From NCBI RefSeq assembly GCF_037975245.1, contig NC_092574.1, positions 326,001 to 390,000 of the forward strand: a DNA stretch of 64,000 bases, read 5' to 3'. Each line of letters begins with the position of its first letter. Position 1 is the first letter of the stretch. Shown here piece by piece: positions 12,225-24,845 of the stretch. The position numbers were made by a program, and so were the translations under genes. Source of the stretch: Apostichopus japonicus. Lineage: Eukaryota > Echinodermata > Holothuroidea > Aspidochirotida > Stichopodidae. A model generated the notes under the pieces. That model saw only the letters and a list, made by a program, of their open reading frames with translations. It was not told the DNA's origin and made no database searches.

Positions 12225-14990
12225 TAAGCTTGTATGCACGATAACTCAACAAGGGATTGACTGATCATGATCAAACTTGGTGGGTGGGTGGCCCATAGTG
12301 AGTAGATGAACCCTATTGTTTTTGGTGCCCACAAAGGTCACCAAAGGTCAGTTATGGTCCAAAAACCCAAAATACTAAAACTGCAATAACTCCCAGTGCC
12401 AATGTGCGACAAGGTTGATATTTTGGGACAAGTTGTGAACTGGTTAGGGAAACATTTTGAAACTTAACGGTCATGTGATGTGAGGTCACCAAAGGTCAAT
12501 TAATGTTAAAAAACTAGTTTTTTTGCGATAACTTGAGAACGAATTGTCCGTTAGGGTTGGGAGTTGCTTCAGTGTAATCCAATTGTCGACCCACATCTGG
12601 GTGACCCTTGACCTCAATTTGACCTCTGGTGACCTTTTCATGTTTTGGGGATTTTTACAGTTTCGATGCTATTTTCAGATGTCAAAGGTACCTTCCGATC
12701 ATAAATATCGATAGGTTGACCCCCGTGTGACCTTTGTGTGCGAACTTATAAGGGGTCAAAGTTTTCGGTCGGAGTTAGGATGGCTGTACAGACTTATCGT
12801 GTTGATTTTTGGAATCAGCAGATCAAACTACATTTGAAACCAAGGTCAAAAGGTCAAAGGTCACATTAGAAAAAATGTGCTTAGTTTGGGAGAAAACGGG
12901 CGAAAAAGAAAATGTTTGGTTTTGATGCTAGATTTGGATATCAAAGGTACCTTCCGATCAAAAATGTCAATGGGTTGACACCCGGGTGACCTTTGTGTGT
13001 AAAGTTATACAAGGTCAAAGTTAATTTTCAGACATTTAATGCAATAACTCCCAGGGCCAAGGTGTAACAAGGTTGATATTTTGGGACAAGTTGCAAATGG
13101 TATAGAGGAATATTTTCAAACTTAACGGTCATGTGATCCGAGGTCATCAAAGGTCAATTAATGTTAAAAAACTAGTATTTTGGGTGAGAAAATGGGCAAA
13201 GAAAAAAATGTTTGAATTTTTACAGTTTTGATGCTATATTCACGTCTCACCAATCAAAAATGTCAATAGGTGTACCCCAGGTGACCTTTGTGTGTGAAGT
13301 TATATGAGGTCAAAGTAAATTTTCAGACATTTAGTGCAATAATTCCCAGTTCCAAGGTGTGACACAGTTGATATTTTGGGACAAGTTGCAAATGGTATAG
13401 GGGAATATTTTCAAACTTAACGGTCATGTGATCCGAGGTCACCAAAGGTCAATTAATGATAAAAAACTAGTATTTTTGTGATAACTTGAGAATGAATTGT
13501 CCGTTAGGGTTGGGAGTTGCTTCAATGTAATCCAATTGTCGACCCGCATCTGGGTGACCCTTGACCTCAATTTGACCTCTGGTGACCTTTTCATGTTTTG
13601 GGGATTTTTACAGTTTCGATGCTATTTTCAGATGTCAAAGGTACCTTCTGATCATAAATGTCAATGGGTTGACCCCCGTGTGACCTTCGTGTGCGGAGTT
13701 ATACGAGGTCAAAGTTAATTTTCAGACATTTAATGCAATAACTCTCAGTTCCAAGGTGTGACATGGTTGATATTTTGGGACAAGCTGCAAATGGTATAGG
13801 GGAATATTTTCAAACATAACGGTCATGTGATCTGAGGTCACCAAAGGTCAATTAATGATAAAAAACTAGTATTTTTGTGATAACTTGAGAACGAACTGTC
13901 CGTTAAGGTTGGGAGTTGCTTCAATGTAATCCAGTTGTCGACCCGCATCTGGGTGACCCTTGACCTCAATTTGACCTCTGGTGACCTTTTCGTGTTTTGG
14001 GGATTTTTACAGTTTCGATGCTATTTTCAGATGTCAAAGGTACCTTCTGATCATAAATGTCAATGGGTTGACCCCCGTGTGACCTTCCTGTGCGGAGTTA
14101 TACGAGGTCAAAGTTAATTTTCAGACATTTAATGCAATAACTCTCAGTTCCAAGGTGTGACACGGTTGATATTTTGGGACAAGCTGCAAATGGTATAGGG
14201 GAATATTTTCAAACTTAACGGTCATGTGATCCGAGGTCACCAAAGGTCAATTAATGATAAAAAACTAGTATTTTTGTGATAACTTGAGAACGAACTGTCC
14301 GTTAAGGTTGGGAGTTGCTTCAATGTAATCCAGTTGTCGACCCGCATCTGGGTGACCCTTGACCTCAATTTGACCTCTGGTGACCTTTTCGTGTTTTGGG
14401 GATTTTTACAGTTTCGATGCTATTTTCAGATGTCAAAGGTGCCTTCTGATCATAAATGTCAATTGGTTGACCCCCGTGTGACCTTCGTGTGCGAAGTTAT
14501 ACGAGGTCAAAGTTAAAAAATATTAATGAGGTCACAGGTCAAACGTGAAAAACTCCCAAGTTGCAATAACTTGGCTACTATTTACTGGAATTTCGTCAAA
14601 CTTGGTATGATATTGGTAGATAGTCTCCACACACTGATGTGTGTTGCAATTGATATCATGCATGTTTATAGGGGGGGGGGGCCTAGCATTATTTCGTTAT
14701 GAAAAGTTTGTATGCACAATAACTCAAGGGAATGACCAATCATTACCATACTTGGTGAGTGGGTGGCCCATAGTAAGTAGATTAACCCTGTTGATTTTGG
14801 TGCTCATTTCATGAATATTAATGAGGTCATGGGGTCAAACGTGAAATACTCCAAATTGCAATTACTTGGCTACTATTACTAGTCAGAATTTCGTCAAACT
14901 TGGTATGATGATAATGGTAGATAGTCTTCACACACTGATGTGTGTTGCAATTGATATCAGGGCTTAGCATTACTTTGGCAACAAAAGTTT
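12225..14990. repeat. GGTCA-rich composite repeat with 399-bp tandem units
   Basis: Three units of exactly 399 bp end at 13718, 14117 and 14516. Each carries GAGGTCACCAAAGGTCAATT, CTGGGTGACCCTTGACCTC and TGTCAAAGGTACCTTC. Diverged partial units occupy 12360-13310. The block is bracketed by two copies of a module with TTGTATGCACRATAACTCAA and CTTGGTGRGTGGGTGGCCC, at 12226 and 14706. AGGTCA half-sites are very dense on both strands. No gene is present; the ORFs are by-products of the repeat. Confidence 0.9.
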
Positions 14991-15060
14991 GTGAGCATAA
15001 ATTACTGTTGTTGTATTAGGGCTTTGTCAGAAATTTCCCTATGAATGGAACTAATGAACA

Positions 15061-15201
15061 GCAGCAAGGAACCATGAAATGTTTTCATTCTGGTTTCCAA
15101 ATACAATTAGGGATTGGAATAGTCTGCCTTCAGACCTCATTAGTAGTTCCAGTGGTTCTGTGAATCCTGTCACTTATATCAGTACTCGGGTCAGATCTAA
15201 T
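15061..15201 (+). pseudogene. LINE C-terminal tail fragment
   Basis: Translated in one frame, this stretch reads EMFSFWFPNTIRDWNSLPSD and continues to TAA at 15199. The F-x-P-x-T-I-R-D-W-N signature is the usual C-terminus of Jockey/CR1-type LINE ORF2 proteins. A TGA lies just upstream in frame, so homology starts near 15061. It could be the 3' remainder of the LINE at 6.8-7.7 kb, separated by 7.35 kb of inserted repeats, or an independent copy. Confidence 0.65.
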
Positions 15202-15224
15202 TAATTACTCTCTTGACGTGTGTG

Positions 15225-16260
15225 TGGTGAGATATTGTCCCTTTTTGCGGATGTGTCACCGTATCGAAGACGAAGACGAGGTGTACTACATCAGAATGAT
15301 AAGCTGCAGCCATTGTTCTACTGAATCCATTACATGCCTTGCCATCAGCATCAGTTGTGAGGTACATGACCGTACCCATTCTTCATAATAATAATCAGTT
15401 TTTTATCCTCAAAGTTCAACAAAATTCCAGTGACCTATTCACTAGTTTGTTTGTATACAAATGCTTAAATGGTTATAAGCATTTATTGGAAGTCTAAGCA
15501 GTTGAATAGCTGCACATAGAATGATACAAGACAAGACTTACACTGAGAAACTAGTCAATATGATCTACTACAACGATTTAGGAATGTTGCTTGAACAGCG
15601 CCCTCATTCTAGATCTGGTCACAGCTAGAACATAGGTCTCCTGAGTAGTTTTCGCAACAAAATCTGACAAAATACCTTTGAAAAGCAGTGCCAAAGTAAC
15701 AAGTAACTTTTTCTCTTTCATTTTAGGGCCAGAGTTTACTCGATACAGGGAGTGATCACATTTTCAGAGGGAAGAAGGCCAACTTGCGTCAAGTTTCCAC
15801 CAGAGGGGATAAGTAGCACCAACTGAGGGACTGTGCTTAAAACACATTGTGTGGACCCAAGAACAATTTAGACATTCAGTAGATGCCAGCCATGCTGATG
15901 GAATGACTTCTAATCACACTAGGGAATATGTCAACCATTGGGCTCTCACTTGTTTAAAGTTCAGTACTGCATTATTCATATAGACTGTACAACATGTGTG
16001 AGACACCATATGAAGATTCACACAATAGACAGAGATAAACAAAAATGATATAAGTCATTACTTCTGAAACTATCATAAAAAGAGGTTGAAAGTGGATTTT
16101 AGAAATGTCAACTGTTACTTTAGCTGGCATACTCCTATTAGCATCTATATCAATCCGTACCAAGTGTGCTTCTTCAGAAAAAGTGCCAAAAAGCAACAGG
16201 AGACATCTTTTCTGATATGTCATCAATCACTGGACTGGTTTATGTTTTTAGTTCTACCAT
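15225..16260 (-). mobile_element. Mutator-like transposon fragment, copy d
   Basis: Minus-strand coding remains at 15290-15380 read LTTDADGKACNGFSRTMAAA. This matches LTIDADGKACKGFTGKMAAA encoded at 20910-20980. The T-T-D-x-D motif is like that in Mutator-like transposases. From 15397 to 16260 it is collinear with 1862-2690. The pieces are fragmentary and shifted in frame. Confidence 0.5.
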
Positions 16261-16622
16261 GTAGCTTGTACTCTCTCTCTCTCTGAGTTGTGCTCTCCTC
16301 CTTCTGTATGCTCTGCCTCTGTTATATAGTCTATCATACTGTTGTTTCCTTTGCATCTGTTTCAGAGTCTGGATACATAGACTATTTGAGCTCACCTCTA
16401 ATCCTGCAGCTTCCATCTTCCTGGCTATGGACTCTTCAGGCCCTTTATTTGTAATGTTTGTGGCACTGTGGTCCCTGTACTGACTGTTGCGTGAAATGCT
16501 TGTGCTATGTTTTGGATTGGAAACTCGAAAGCATTATTGACTACCTCTGCTTTTTGAGTGGAAGTCTGAAACTGAGTGGACCATAAACGTTTGCTGCAGG
16601 TGGGTGTCTCAGGTATTTCATT
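16261..16622. other. Unassigned sequence between repeat and pogo-like element
   Basis: A short CT-rich stretch (16270-16285) but no gene. It probably belongs to the transposon family that continues at 20505, as the pogo-like element sits between the two. Confidence 0.35.
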
Positions 16623-16624
16623 TA

Positions 16625-19600
16625 CAGTACTGATTTCGCTTAACTCCCGTTGAAATTTGTTAAAAGGAAAATAAACAAATTTCTTCGTTTTTTATCGAAA
16701 TTTGCCGATTTTTATCGAAATTCAACGAATTTTAACGATTGGTGATCTCAATCATTTCCTACGTGGAATTTTCAACGATGCGTTGAAATTCTTTTTTACT
16801 TCGTTTATTAGTATCGATTAGACTTTGGTACAGTCGTTTGAAAGCATTCTCAGGCTTGCATGAGTAGTAACTCTCAAAGAAACATGTAGTAAAACTGACG
16901 GGGGACATTTTCTGACTGAACCCCAAACACAGTGACATAAGTCTTAACTTTGCCAGGCTATCTTGGAGGTTGCAGTACACGCTATGTACCACGAGGCACC
17001 CTTCCAGATAAGTTGGAGTGCTGTTTAACCATTTAAATAACAATGAATGGACATAAATAAACTTGGTTTACTTGCAGATTGCAAAATATAGTTATTTTTA
17101 AGAGATGTAAATTTGGTTTTTTATAAGAGTTGAAGTGTGAAACTTTGTTTCCGAGCGAAAACACTTGAAGCAGTTACTTGAAGCAAAATAAAGATGCCCC
17201 GCCCATTCTGCTAGGACGCTTCCATTTTTCAAAAATGCGTTTTTTCTTGTTATTTTTTCTATTTTGTTTAGTATAGATTTGGCATGAGACATGTTACTCA
17301 GGTTAACTTTGATGGAATAATTTTATACCAGAAGTGGAAAAACTTAACAGTTATTACATTCATTTCGGATCATTTCCGAACAAGATAACACACTAAGGGT
17401 GTGACCGTTTAAACGATTAACCGTTTAACCGGCCGCAAATGCACTATCAGTTTAGAAAATCACAAACTGTATAAACGGAAAATTAAAAAAAAAAATCAAA
17501 TACATTTTAAACATGAAAATTATTTAAAAATATGTAAAGAACTGAGTAATGTACTGCAAACTATCAATAAAAAACAGAAAAACGATGTTTTAGGCATGAA
17601 TAATGTGTTCAATATAACTATAGTAGTAGGCCAATAGTCACGAGCTCATGATAGTGTCATCAATTCGTCTTCTCAGTTTATATTTGCGACATATATCACC
17701 CGTGTACATCGATCAATGGCATGGTGAAATCCTGTGTGAAAATATGTCGATGCCAAAAGACGCAAATGGTCGTTCTAGAAAGTATCGTAATAACATTAAC
17801 AACACAAGGCCAGTTTGCTCTCTCAGGTCCGCACGTATACAGCCATTTTTTCCACACATGGTATTATACTGTGCATGCATTGCGGGCGGGATTGCGGCAA
17901 ACATAAAAGAATATGAATGAAAATGATAAACCTTACGATATTTTTCACAAATATTGGTGCTTAGATAAGTGCTTCCTCACAATCAAAGAGCCGCCCCAAA
18001 ATTTGCTCCGCTTACGTAAAACTTCTATATATATATAACACTTGGAAAAATTCGAGTTTTTACACACATAATTCCCACTGACATTGGTCATAGAACATAA
18101 GTAGGTCATTGACATTTGAACTTGCCCAAGTTCATCGCACCATGAGAACGACACAACACATTGAACATGATGTTACATTCTTCCGCCATCTGGACGCTGA
18201 ATGTAAATTTTGGTGTAATATGCAAATTATGAATGGTACTGCGCTGCCCGGTTAAAATTTAACCTATTGCAACACCAATTTTGGGAAGCTGTTGTTGAAG
18301 AAACTGTTGTATCAAATGTAAAGTACTGTATCATGTATGTGACACAAGAGAAAGAAAATGAAATCGGAGGCTGCTACAACCCATCCCACAACACGTGCGT
18401 GCGTAATTTGTTTTCTAAACATGACTTTTAATGAGTAAGCAGGAAAGGTGGGTAAGTTTGCTAAGTTAGGCGAGTTTTTGTTTAAAATCTTGTGATAGAT
18501 AGACAAATATATTGTTTTTTTCTTCAAAAGTTACGAAGTTGCCGAAGGCCGAGTTATATAAATTCAGTGATCTGAACTTCTGAAGACCACGATATACTGA
18601 TCAGGTGTGTTATTCTTTTCAGCAATTATTACACGTAATGTTGGCAATATTATTGGGCCTAATTAGTAATTAACATACATTGATCATTGTCTTGTTGCCT
18701 GAATTGCTACTTTTTGGAAAAAAAAAAACCTTAATTATTGTACTCATAATGTCCTATTTTCATTAAAAGTTGAGAGACATTACGTCGAAAAAGCCGCAAT
18801 CGGGAAACAGCGTTTAAAAGTTTAACCTACCGGCAGGTTATACGGTTAAATGGTTAGTGAAATATCTGTTAGGTCACACCCTTATAACACACAAAAAAAA
18901 AACGACTTTATTGAATGAAAATATACTGAAAACCATATCGCAAAAACACAAAATCGCCTATAACTCGAAAACGGAAGGAGATATCGACTTTTGTCAGCTG
19001 CGTAGGGATTTCCTATACCGAATTTTGATGTGCTCTATCCACCTGTGTCATTTATGAGCTTCTCTGACGTAAGCTGCAGTACGTAATTTCTCCATACCAG
19101 TTCCGCAACATTTATTTACGCAGTAAACATTGTTCATGATGTTTTCTTTCACAACAAATATTCAAAGTTGTGCTCCACACGCTTCACAGATATTGTTTTA
19201 TGTTGTTCATTTTTCAATTCTAGTTTAAAATTACATTTTCGAACGATGCATTGCATGCCTTGTCAAACATTCCTGATTAGTAAAACTAAGGAAGGATATT
19301 TGATTGATATGATTTTATGAGCTGTTCCACTTGAAAAATGATGATAAAACCGAAAGACAAAACATTTACTTCTCATGTGACGCATACCGGGAGACTCATA
19401 AAAACCCCCTTCTCATTAAATTAAATTTACATGCTGTCAGGCCAGTTGAAAGCCCTCCCCAGTAATGTTTGATCAGCTCTTCCCAATATACAATACTCAA
19501 ATAAGCAATGAAAATATATTCATTTTCCACAGGTTTCCATTCCATTATGAATAGTAGGGGCAAAATAATGTTTGCTTCTAGAGTAAGCCAGCCAAAGGTT

Positions 19601-20502
19601 CTGCAGTGCTAAACCCCCCACGAAGATAAATACTATGCTAATTAACAGATGGTAGGCGTGAATTGACAAAGCCAGGTTTATGATTGGACTAGGCCTCTCA
19701 AAAAAGTTTGGTCGCTGGAGATATCCAGGGTAGGGAATGCACATGTAAGCAGCATACTGTAGGTGGCCCAGACCCAGGCTGCGACCTTAATTACCAGGGC
19801 AGTTCGTCTGCATTCGCGGGCAACTTACAGTAGCTGGGTTAGGGGGAAAATAACAGGATGTTTTTTATTTTGCGTGCATTGAAGCCGGGGGGAGATTTTT
19901 TGGTTTGAAAGTGAGTGCGGTAAACGGTACTGTAGTACGTCAAGTAACACAGGAATTTATTGGAAAAAAAGATCTCTTTGATATCCAGCTACGACTGTTT
20001 CATTGTGTAAATTTTTTTTTTATTTCTTGTTTTTCTGACGCTGCGTTCATTGGTGAGTTACTTAAACTTATCTTAGTTTAATACTAGCCTTTAACTTAAG
20101 TACTTGTTACGATCGACCAAGACCAGTTTTTTATTATCCTAGCCAAATAATTTTTCAAACACCTAGTACAGAACTTACTCTGTCTTATATACAATCAAAC
20201 TTTTGTAACATTTGTAATATTCCTCAGCCACTTCTGGTATAGTCTGAAAACGGCTGTAGTTACACTAAGGATTCAACGTAGGTCACAACCTTGATATGTC
20301 TAGAATTGCCTTTGCCGTTGTTGATCGCGATAACTTTCGTGGAAATTTCGTTGAAACTAAGTTGACAACCGTGCCCACAGTAGTCTAAATCTTAATGAAA
20401 TTATTTGTTTTTTATCGATTTTCAAATTTTTTTTATCGATTTTCAACCTTTTTTATCGATCGTTGCTTTTTTTGCAACGGGAGTTAAGCGAAATCAGTAC
20501 TG
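16625..20502. mobile_element. Pogo-like Tc1/mariner element with nested hAT
   Basis: The ends are inverted copies: CAGTACTGATTTCGCTTAAC reads in from 16625 and out to 20502, with CCCGTTG following inside. TA dinucleotides flank both ends (16623-16624, 20503-20504). The terminal CAGT...TTCGCTTA pattern resembles pogo termini. Just inside, both ends carry repeated TTTATCGATTTT-like motifs that could be transposase sites. After removal of the nested element (17394-18884 and its TSD) about 2.4 kb remain. No transposase motif survives in the short ORFs (for example 16759-17043 minus), so it appears non-autonomous. Confidence 0.75.
17394..18884. mobile_element. Non-autonomous hAT element (1491 bp), nested
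   Basis: The left end TAAGGGTGTGACC and the right end GGTCACACCCTTA are perfect inverted copies. Inside each are motifs of the type TTAACCGTTTAAC / GGTTAAATGGTTAG. The flanking 8-mers are identical: TAACACAC at 17386-17393 and 18885-18892. No transposase is encoded. It lies inside the pogo-like element, so it arrived later. Confidence 0.92.
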
Positions 20503-20504
20503 TA

Positions 20505-21660
20505 GTTGTGTGCTATCAGTGTGGGATATTAGCAGAGATCTCTTTGTAGCATTTGGCATGAATGGAAATGTGTACTTCCTGCCCCTCTTGCATACAAATG
20601 AATGCTTCGGGCAATGTGAATGATTTCCAATGTAGCACTTTGCAAGGCAGTCTTAACATGTTGATAAAGCCTTCATAACTTTGCAGTGGTCGTATTTGAG
20701 GGCTTTAATTCCTGCAAGTAGTCACCTCTGCCAGTACAAGGCAGGTCAAGTCCTCTGCAATGCACTTTTGTATCAAGTGCTTCCTAGTCACAGTTTGTGC
20801 AGGTAACATATCAGAGGAGAGTACTGCTTTAGCCAGTGCCCTGCGGAGTGACTTGAGTAGGTGAACTTGGTCTAACAGCATATGGTTCTCTGTTTCAGAA
20901 TGAGTAGCTGCAGCCATTTTACCAGTGAACCCTTTACATGCCTTGCCATCAGCATCAATTGTTAGGCACTTCTCCTTTAGTGGGTTCTTACCAGTAAGTA
21001 ATTTGGATGCACAAATCTTTCCACCATTCTGTTCATCTTTGACATTGGCATCTTTACTGAACAGCCCTCATGGACTGGACATTGCAACTTGTGACCCCTT
21101 CTTCTATTCATTTCACCAATTAAGTTACAGTTGTTACTGTGATTGTAATCAAAATTAAATTTATCAATGGTGACATTCTCAACAATTACATCTCTGTATT
21201 GGCTTGCACGAACAAATGGAGTCTTACTTTTTGCATTAACACGTATGATATTGACGATCATATTCTGCAAAAATTGGAGAGTCTTTTGAGAGGCCATGCA
21301 GTTGCAGTGTCTTCGTTATACACCCCTTTTCTGATATATCATTTTCATTCATTTCTTCTATTGCAGGTCCAAACTGGTTGGCTGACTTTTGTAGTGTACT
21401 GACAGCGGGACTTGGAAGAGAGATGCTGCTGAGCTTTCTATGAGCTGCACTTGAACCGATCTACATCTGATGCAAGCCTGACTGCCGTGCAATGTTTAGT
21501 TCTGAAGGATTCTTGCGAGGTTTGCTTCTTGGTTTAAACCTTTGTAGATGGGCCAGAGCTTACAGTACCTTTGTATCTTCAGAGAATGCATCCAAACACA
21601 ACCTTTAAGCCAAGTCCCACAAATTCTTCATATCTAAGTTTGCAAGAGGAATAGGTGCCA
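20505..21660 (-). pseudogene. Decayed Mutator-like transposase, copy e
   Basis: Minus-strand frames give, in order: a Cys/His-containing segment (GHKLQCPVHEGCSVKMPMSK, near 21050-21100); LTIDADGKACKGFTGKMAAA (near 20910-20980); DQVHLLKSLRRALAKAVLSS (near 20815-20880); then KHLIQKCIAEDLTCLVLAE (near 20720-20790). The order Cys cluster, T-x-D-x-D, then D-x-V-H-L-x-x-S/K-x-R-R matches the layout of Mutator-like transposases as I know the family. This is a judgement from motif spacing, not an alignment. The pieces lie in at least two frames, so it is inactive. Positions 21490-21640 continue into the module also found at 1340-1480. Confidence 0.5.
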
Positions 21661-22319
21661 CAAAGGCGCTCACTTCACAAAGTTATTAGCCTCCCCCAAC
21701 CAAATGTTTTTTACCTACTGAAAGAAAGATAATTTGCAATGTGTTTTTCAATGGTTAAACTGATATTATTATTACCATAAATATTGTATTGACTTCCCCA
21801 ATAATTCTAACCAATATGGAATGGTAATAATTACACAGCATATGATTGTATGTTATTGGCATGCGATGTAAAAACCTGTGCATGCCTATATGATATGCAC
21901 ATTGACATGTGTAACACGCGAAACTCGAACAATTTAGGTTATATTTTCCCAGATCAGCCCCCCCCCCAAATCATATTGGGCCCCTACGCCTATGACGGTA
22001 GTTCTATTAGGCATGTTTTTTGGAGTATTCAAAATCATACCAAGTTTTGTGTGGTGGAGTATAAGAATCGCGAGATACAATTTATGAAAGTGGCAAGGAA
22101 ACATGGTAAATATGACTGATAAAAGGCCAATTTTGACCGAAAATGTCAATTTTTAGGTCATTCACAATCACAGGAATATATGAATAGGCCTAGATAAACT
22201 GTGGTGCGACAGTCGGAAATTCCAGCTGTCGCACTCCAATTTTCCAACTATCGTCAGTTTTATCAAGTTCGGGGGGTGAGACACCCCCCACACCCACCCC
22301 CCCTTCTAGCCACGTCCGT
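21661..22319. other. Unassigned sequence with C-rich tracts
   Basis: It contains runs of C and CACCCCCC near 21958-21968 and 22275-22305, of the kind found at the edges of decayed marine-invertebrate transposons. No paired ends or gene could be defined. Confidence 0.35.
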
Positions 22320-22819
22320 GGGTATAAGTCACAACTTCTCAAACAATCATTAAAAGAGGTTTAATGTGGAGTCTAAAAATTTCAATTTTTAGTTAAGATG
22401 GCATACTCATATTAGCATTTACATCAATCCACCACAAGTGTTCTCATTCAGAAAAAGCAACAGGAGAACAAATTTCTTGATATGTTATCAATTAGTGTCT
22501 GGTGTTTTCTTGGCAGGGATGTTAAGGAGCATGAAAGAGAGTACAAGTGATACAAAAATTTGGTCAGTTGAGGTAAGTTTAGACCAATTTAGGCTTCCCT
22601 GGAACAGCATACAGAAATTGATTTCTGCTGAGTAAAGAGGTTTGTTTACAAGTGAGGAAAACTTCAGTCTCTCATAGTAAACAAGCAATCTGCATGGTTA
22701 TGATATAGAAAATTGAGGGTGCTATGAATGGCCAACTTGTCAGCTATCCAGTTATTGGTTGCATTTAGCTTGTGAGAGCTAAATAGATTAAGGGATCACA
22801 TTACTTTTTGATTTAGTGT
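22320..22819. repeat. Mutator-like transposon non-coding module, copy f
   Basis: Collinear with 871-1310 and 2510-2900. Shared landmarks are TTTAATGTGGAGT, GGCATACTC, AGTAAAGAGGTTTGTTTACA and ATTACTTTTTGATTTAGTGT. It is interrupted at 22828 by a hAT insertion. Confidence 0.65.
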
Positions 22820-22827
22820 GTATTGGG

Positions 22828-23596
22828 TAGTGTTTGCACAGGTTATCCGGGTACCCGCCCGACGCCATACTACCCGGTTCCTAATTTATTACCCGCATCC
22901 TCCGTAGTGTGATATAAAAAAAAAATTAAAAAAAAATCGCAAATCGATGGTTAGGCAGATTTCTCATTGACTCAGTGTGGTGTGGTGTTTGGCTACCATG
23001 TGGAAGAAATTATTATTTATTCATTCGTTTATTTCATGGAAGGAAAGGCTGACAAGGAATTTTATGAGATGTTTACGGATTATAGACGGGATAACTAAAA
23101 AATAATAATCGCAAGTGGCTGTTAAAGTGTTTACTAATCGTTTATTCCAAATGCGATCAAATTGTGCGAATCGCACAATCTCGCGGCTAATGCGAACCCT
23201 GGGCCTGCTAGATAGTAGTAGTAACAACTGTTTACGAGCTAAATTGGATATTTATATGGTGAGATCAATAGACGTGGAGAGCAAGCAAAAGCCGCGACGG
23301 CAGTGCGATGTTAGTAGTAATGTTAATTATATGAAGTTATTAACAAGTTAATGAAAGAAACAATAGCAAATAGAAATTATTGAGGAAGGTTTTATACCTT
23401 ATCTTACACCTACGTGTTTGAACATGAAAACATTGTCAGTAGAGAATATGATTCATTTATTATGGCATCCAATATGTCATTTCTTGAAAATTGTGATACT
23501 CGAGGGTAAAACAATTTTTTTCCGGGTACCCGGATACCCGACGGGGAGCGGCTCTTGGGTACCCGGTTCCCGATTTTTGGACCCGTGTAAACACTA
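22828..23596. mobile_element. Non-autonomous hAT element (769 bp)
   Basis: The left end TAGTGTTTGCAC and the right end GTGTAAACACTA are inverted copies. GGGTACCCG-type motifs lie inside both. Identical 8-mers GTATTGGG flank it (22820-22827 and 23597-23604). There is no transposase ORF. Confidence 0.92.
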
Positions 23597-23604
23597 GTAT
23601 TGGG

Positions 23605-24711
23605 GCATTTAATAGGTGTATACTACCACAGACCCTTTTATCATGCCGACTAGTATTCAGCAATTGGTTGAGCAATATTGTGTCTATGTGTATGACATTT
23701 TATTTGACCGCATAAGAATCATAAACATTTTCAGAAGTCCAACACCTGTTAACAAACAATTTAATAACTTGTTAGTACTTTTATTTTACAATCATTTGGT
23801 CAGCATGGAATGTCATTAGTTGAATCACAGAAACTATATTTGGTAAGTTGAAACTATGAAGAATCAACAGTGTGTTTTGTTTGTTTACTATTAAAATAGG
23901 AATTAATGGCCAAAGAAGTTCAAAATTCCAAGGCTGCTACTAGTGCTTGAGGGAAGACTGAAAGCAGAAAGAATGCCTAATGACAGAGAAAGAAGACATT
24001 ATACAGACACTGTGTGACTGCATGGTAGGATATACATGGCTAAAATAGGTAAACAGTTTAATACTGTAAACTCACACTATATCATTGCCAAACAGCTCTC
24101 TGAAATCTGAAATAATCACGAGGAGCGATTTAATGCTGCAACGTTACGCTGGAGACCCGACTTGCATTTGACAGATACTAATAGTGGGCCCAACTTACAA
24201 TAAAGTGAGCCTAACAAGTAACTTTGAAACACTTCTTAAGTTCAGGCTCAACCTTGAAACTTATTTTTCGTGACGACCTTCAAAACTTGTTTTGCGACAA
24301 GCTCTGCTAACCTTTCAACCAGAGACAAATAAATCATATTTGCTCACGCTCGAAATGATGCTGATTTAATAGTTGCGCGCAGATTCCTCAACATCATGTG
24401 TATTTACTGCGTTACTAGCGGGGCCCTATGTGGGTGAAAGTGATTTGTATGTCTTCCTCCTGCACTGCTGACAGCCGCCCGGTCCATACATTTGTATATT
24501 CCCACCTACGAAAACCAGTGTCTAATATGTTTATGAGCTTGCCGAACGTTACAACATCATACAGAAAGCCATGCCGGACAAAATTATATTTAATGAAATA
24601 GTAACATATACATTAGTTACTATATGATATACATATATGATATACAAATATGTCATGCATAAACTATATACACGAGGTGTATGAGTAATCTGAATATAAA
24701 ACGGCATTGCT

Positions 24712-24714
<3 letters not shown>
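23605..24714. other. Unassigned non-coding sequence
   Basis: No gene, tandem repeat or transposon end that I can support. Confidence 0.35.
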
Positions 24715-24788
<74 letters not shown>

Positions 24789-24845
24789 CTATATATATAT
24801 ATCTATAGATATATATATATATAGATATATTATAGATATATATAT
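24715..24845. repeat. AT microsatellite with TCTATAGATATA motifs
   Basis: Nearly pure (TA)n with interspersed TATCTATA. A very similar tract at 25735-25880 follows the 3' end of the neighbouring Penelope-like copy, so the tract is probably part of the element's tail. Confidence 0.9.

Noticed and set aside
13497-14516. Three similar 60-73-codon ORFs
   Set aside because: They repeat with the 399-bp DNA unit. The nucleotide repeat explains them, and no domain is seen.
16759-17043. Possible pogo transposase remnant (94 codons, minus)
   Set aside because: No DDE or HTH motif could be recognised. Position inside the element is not enough.
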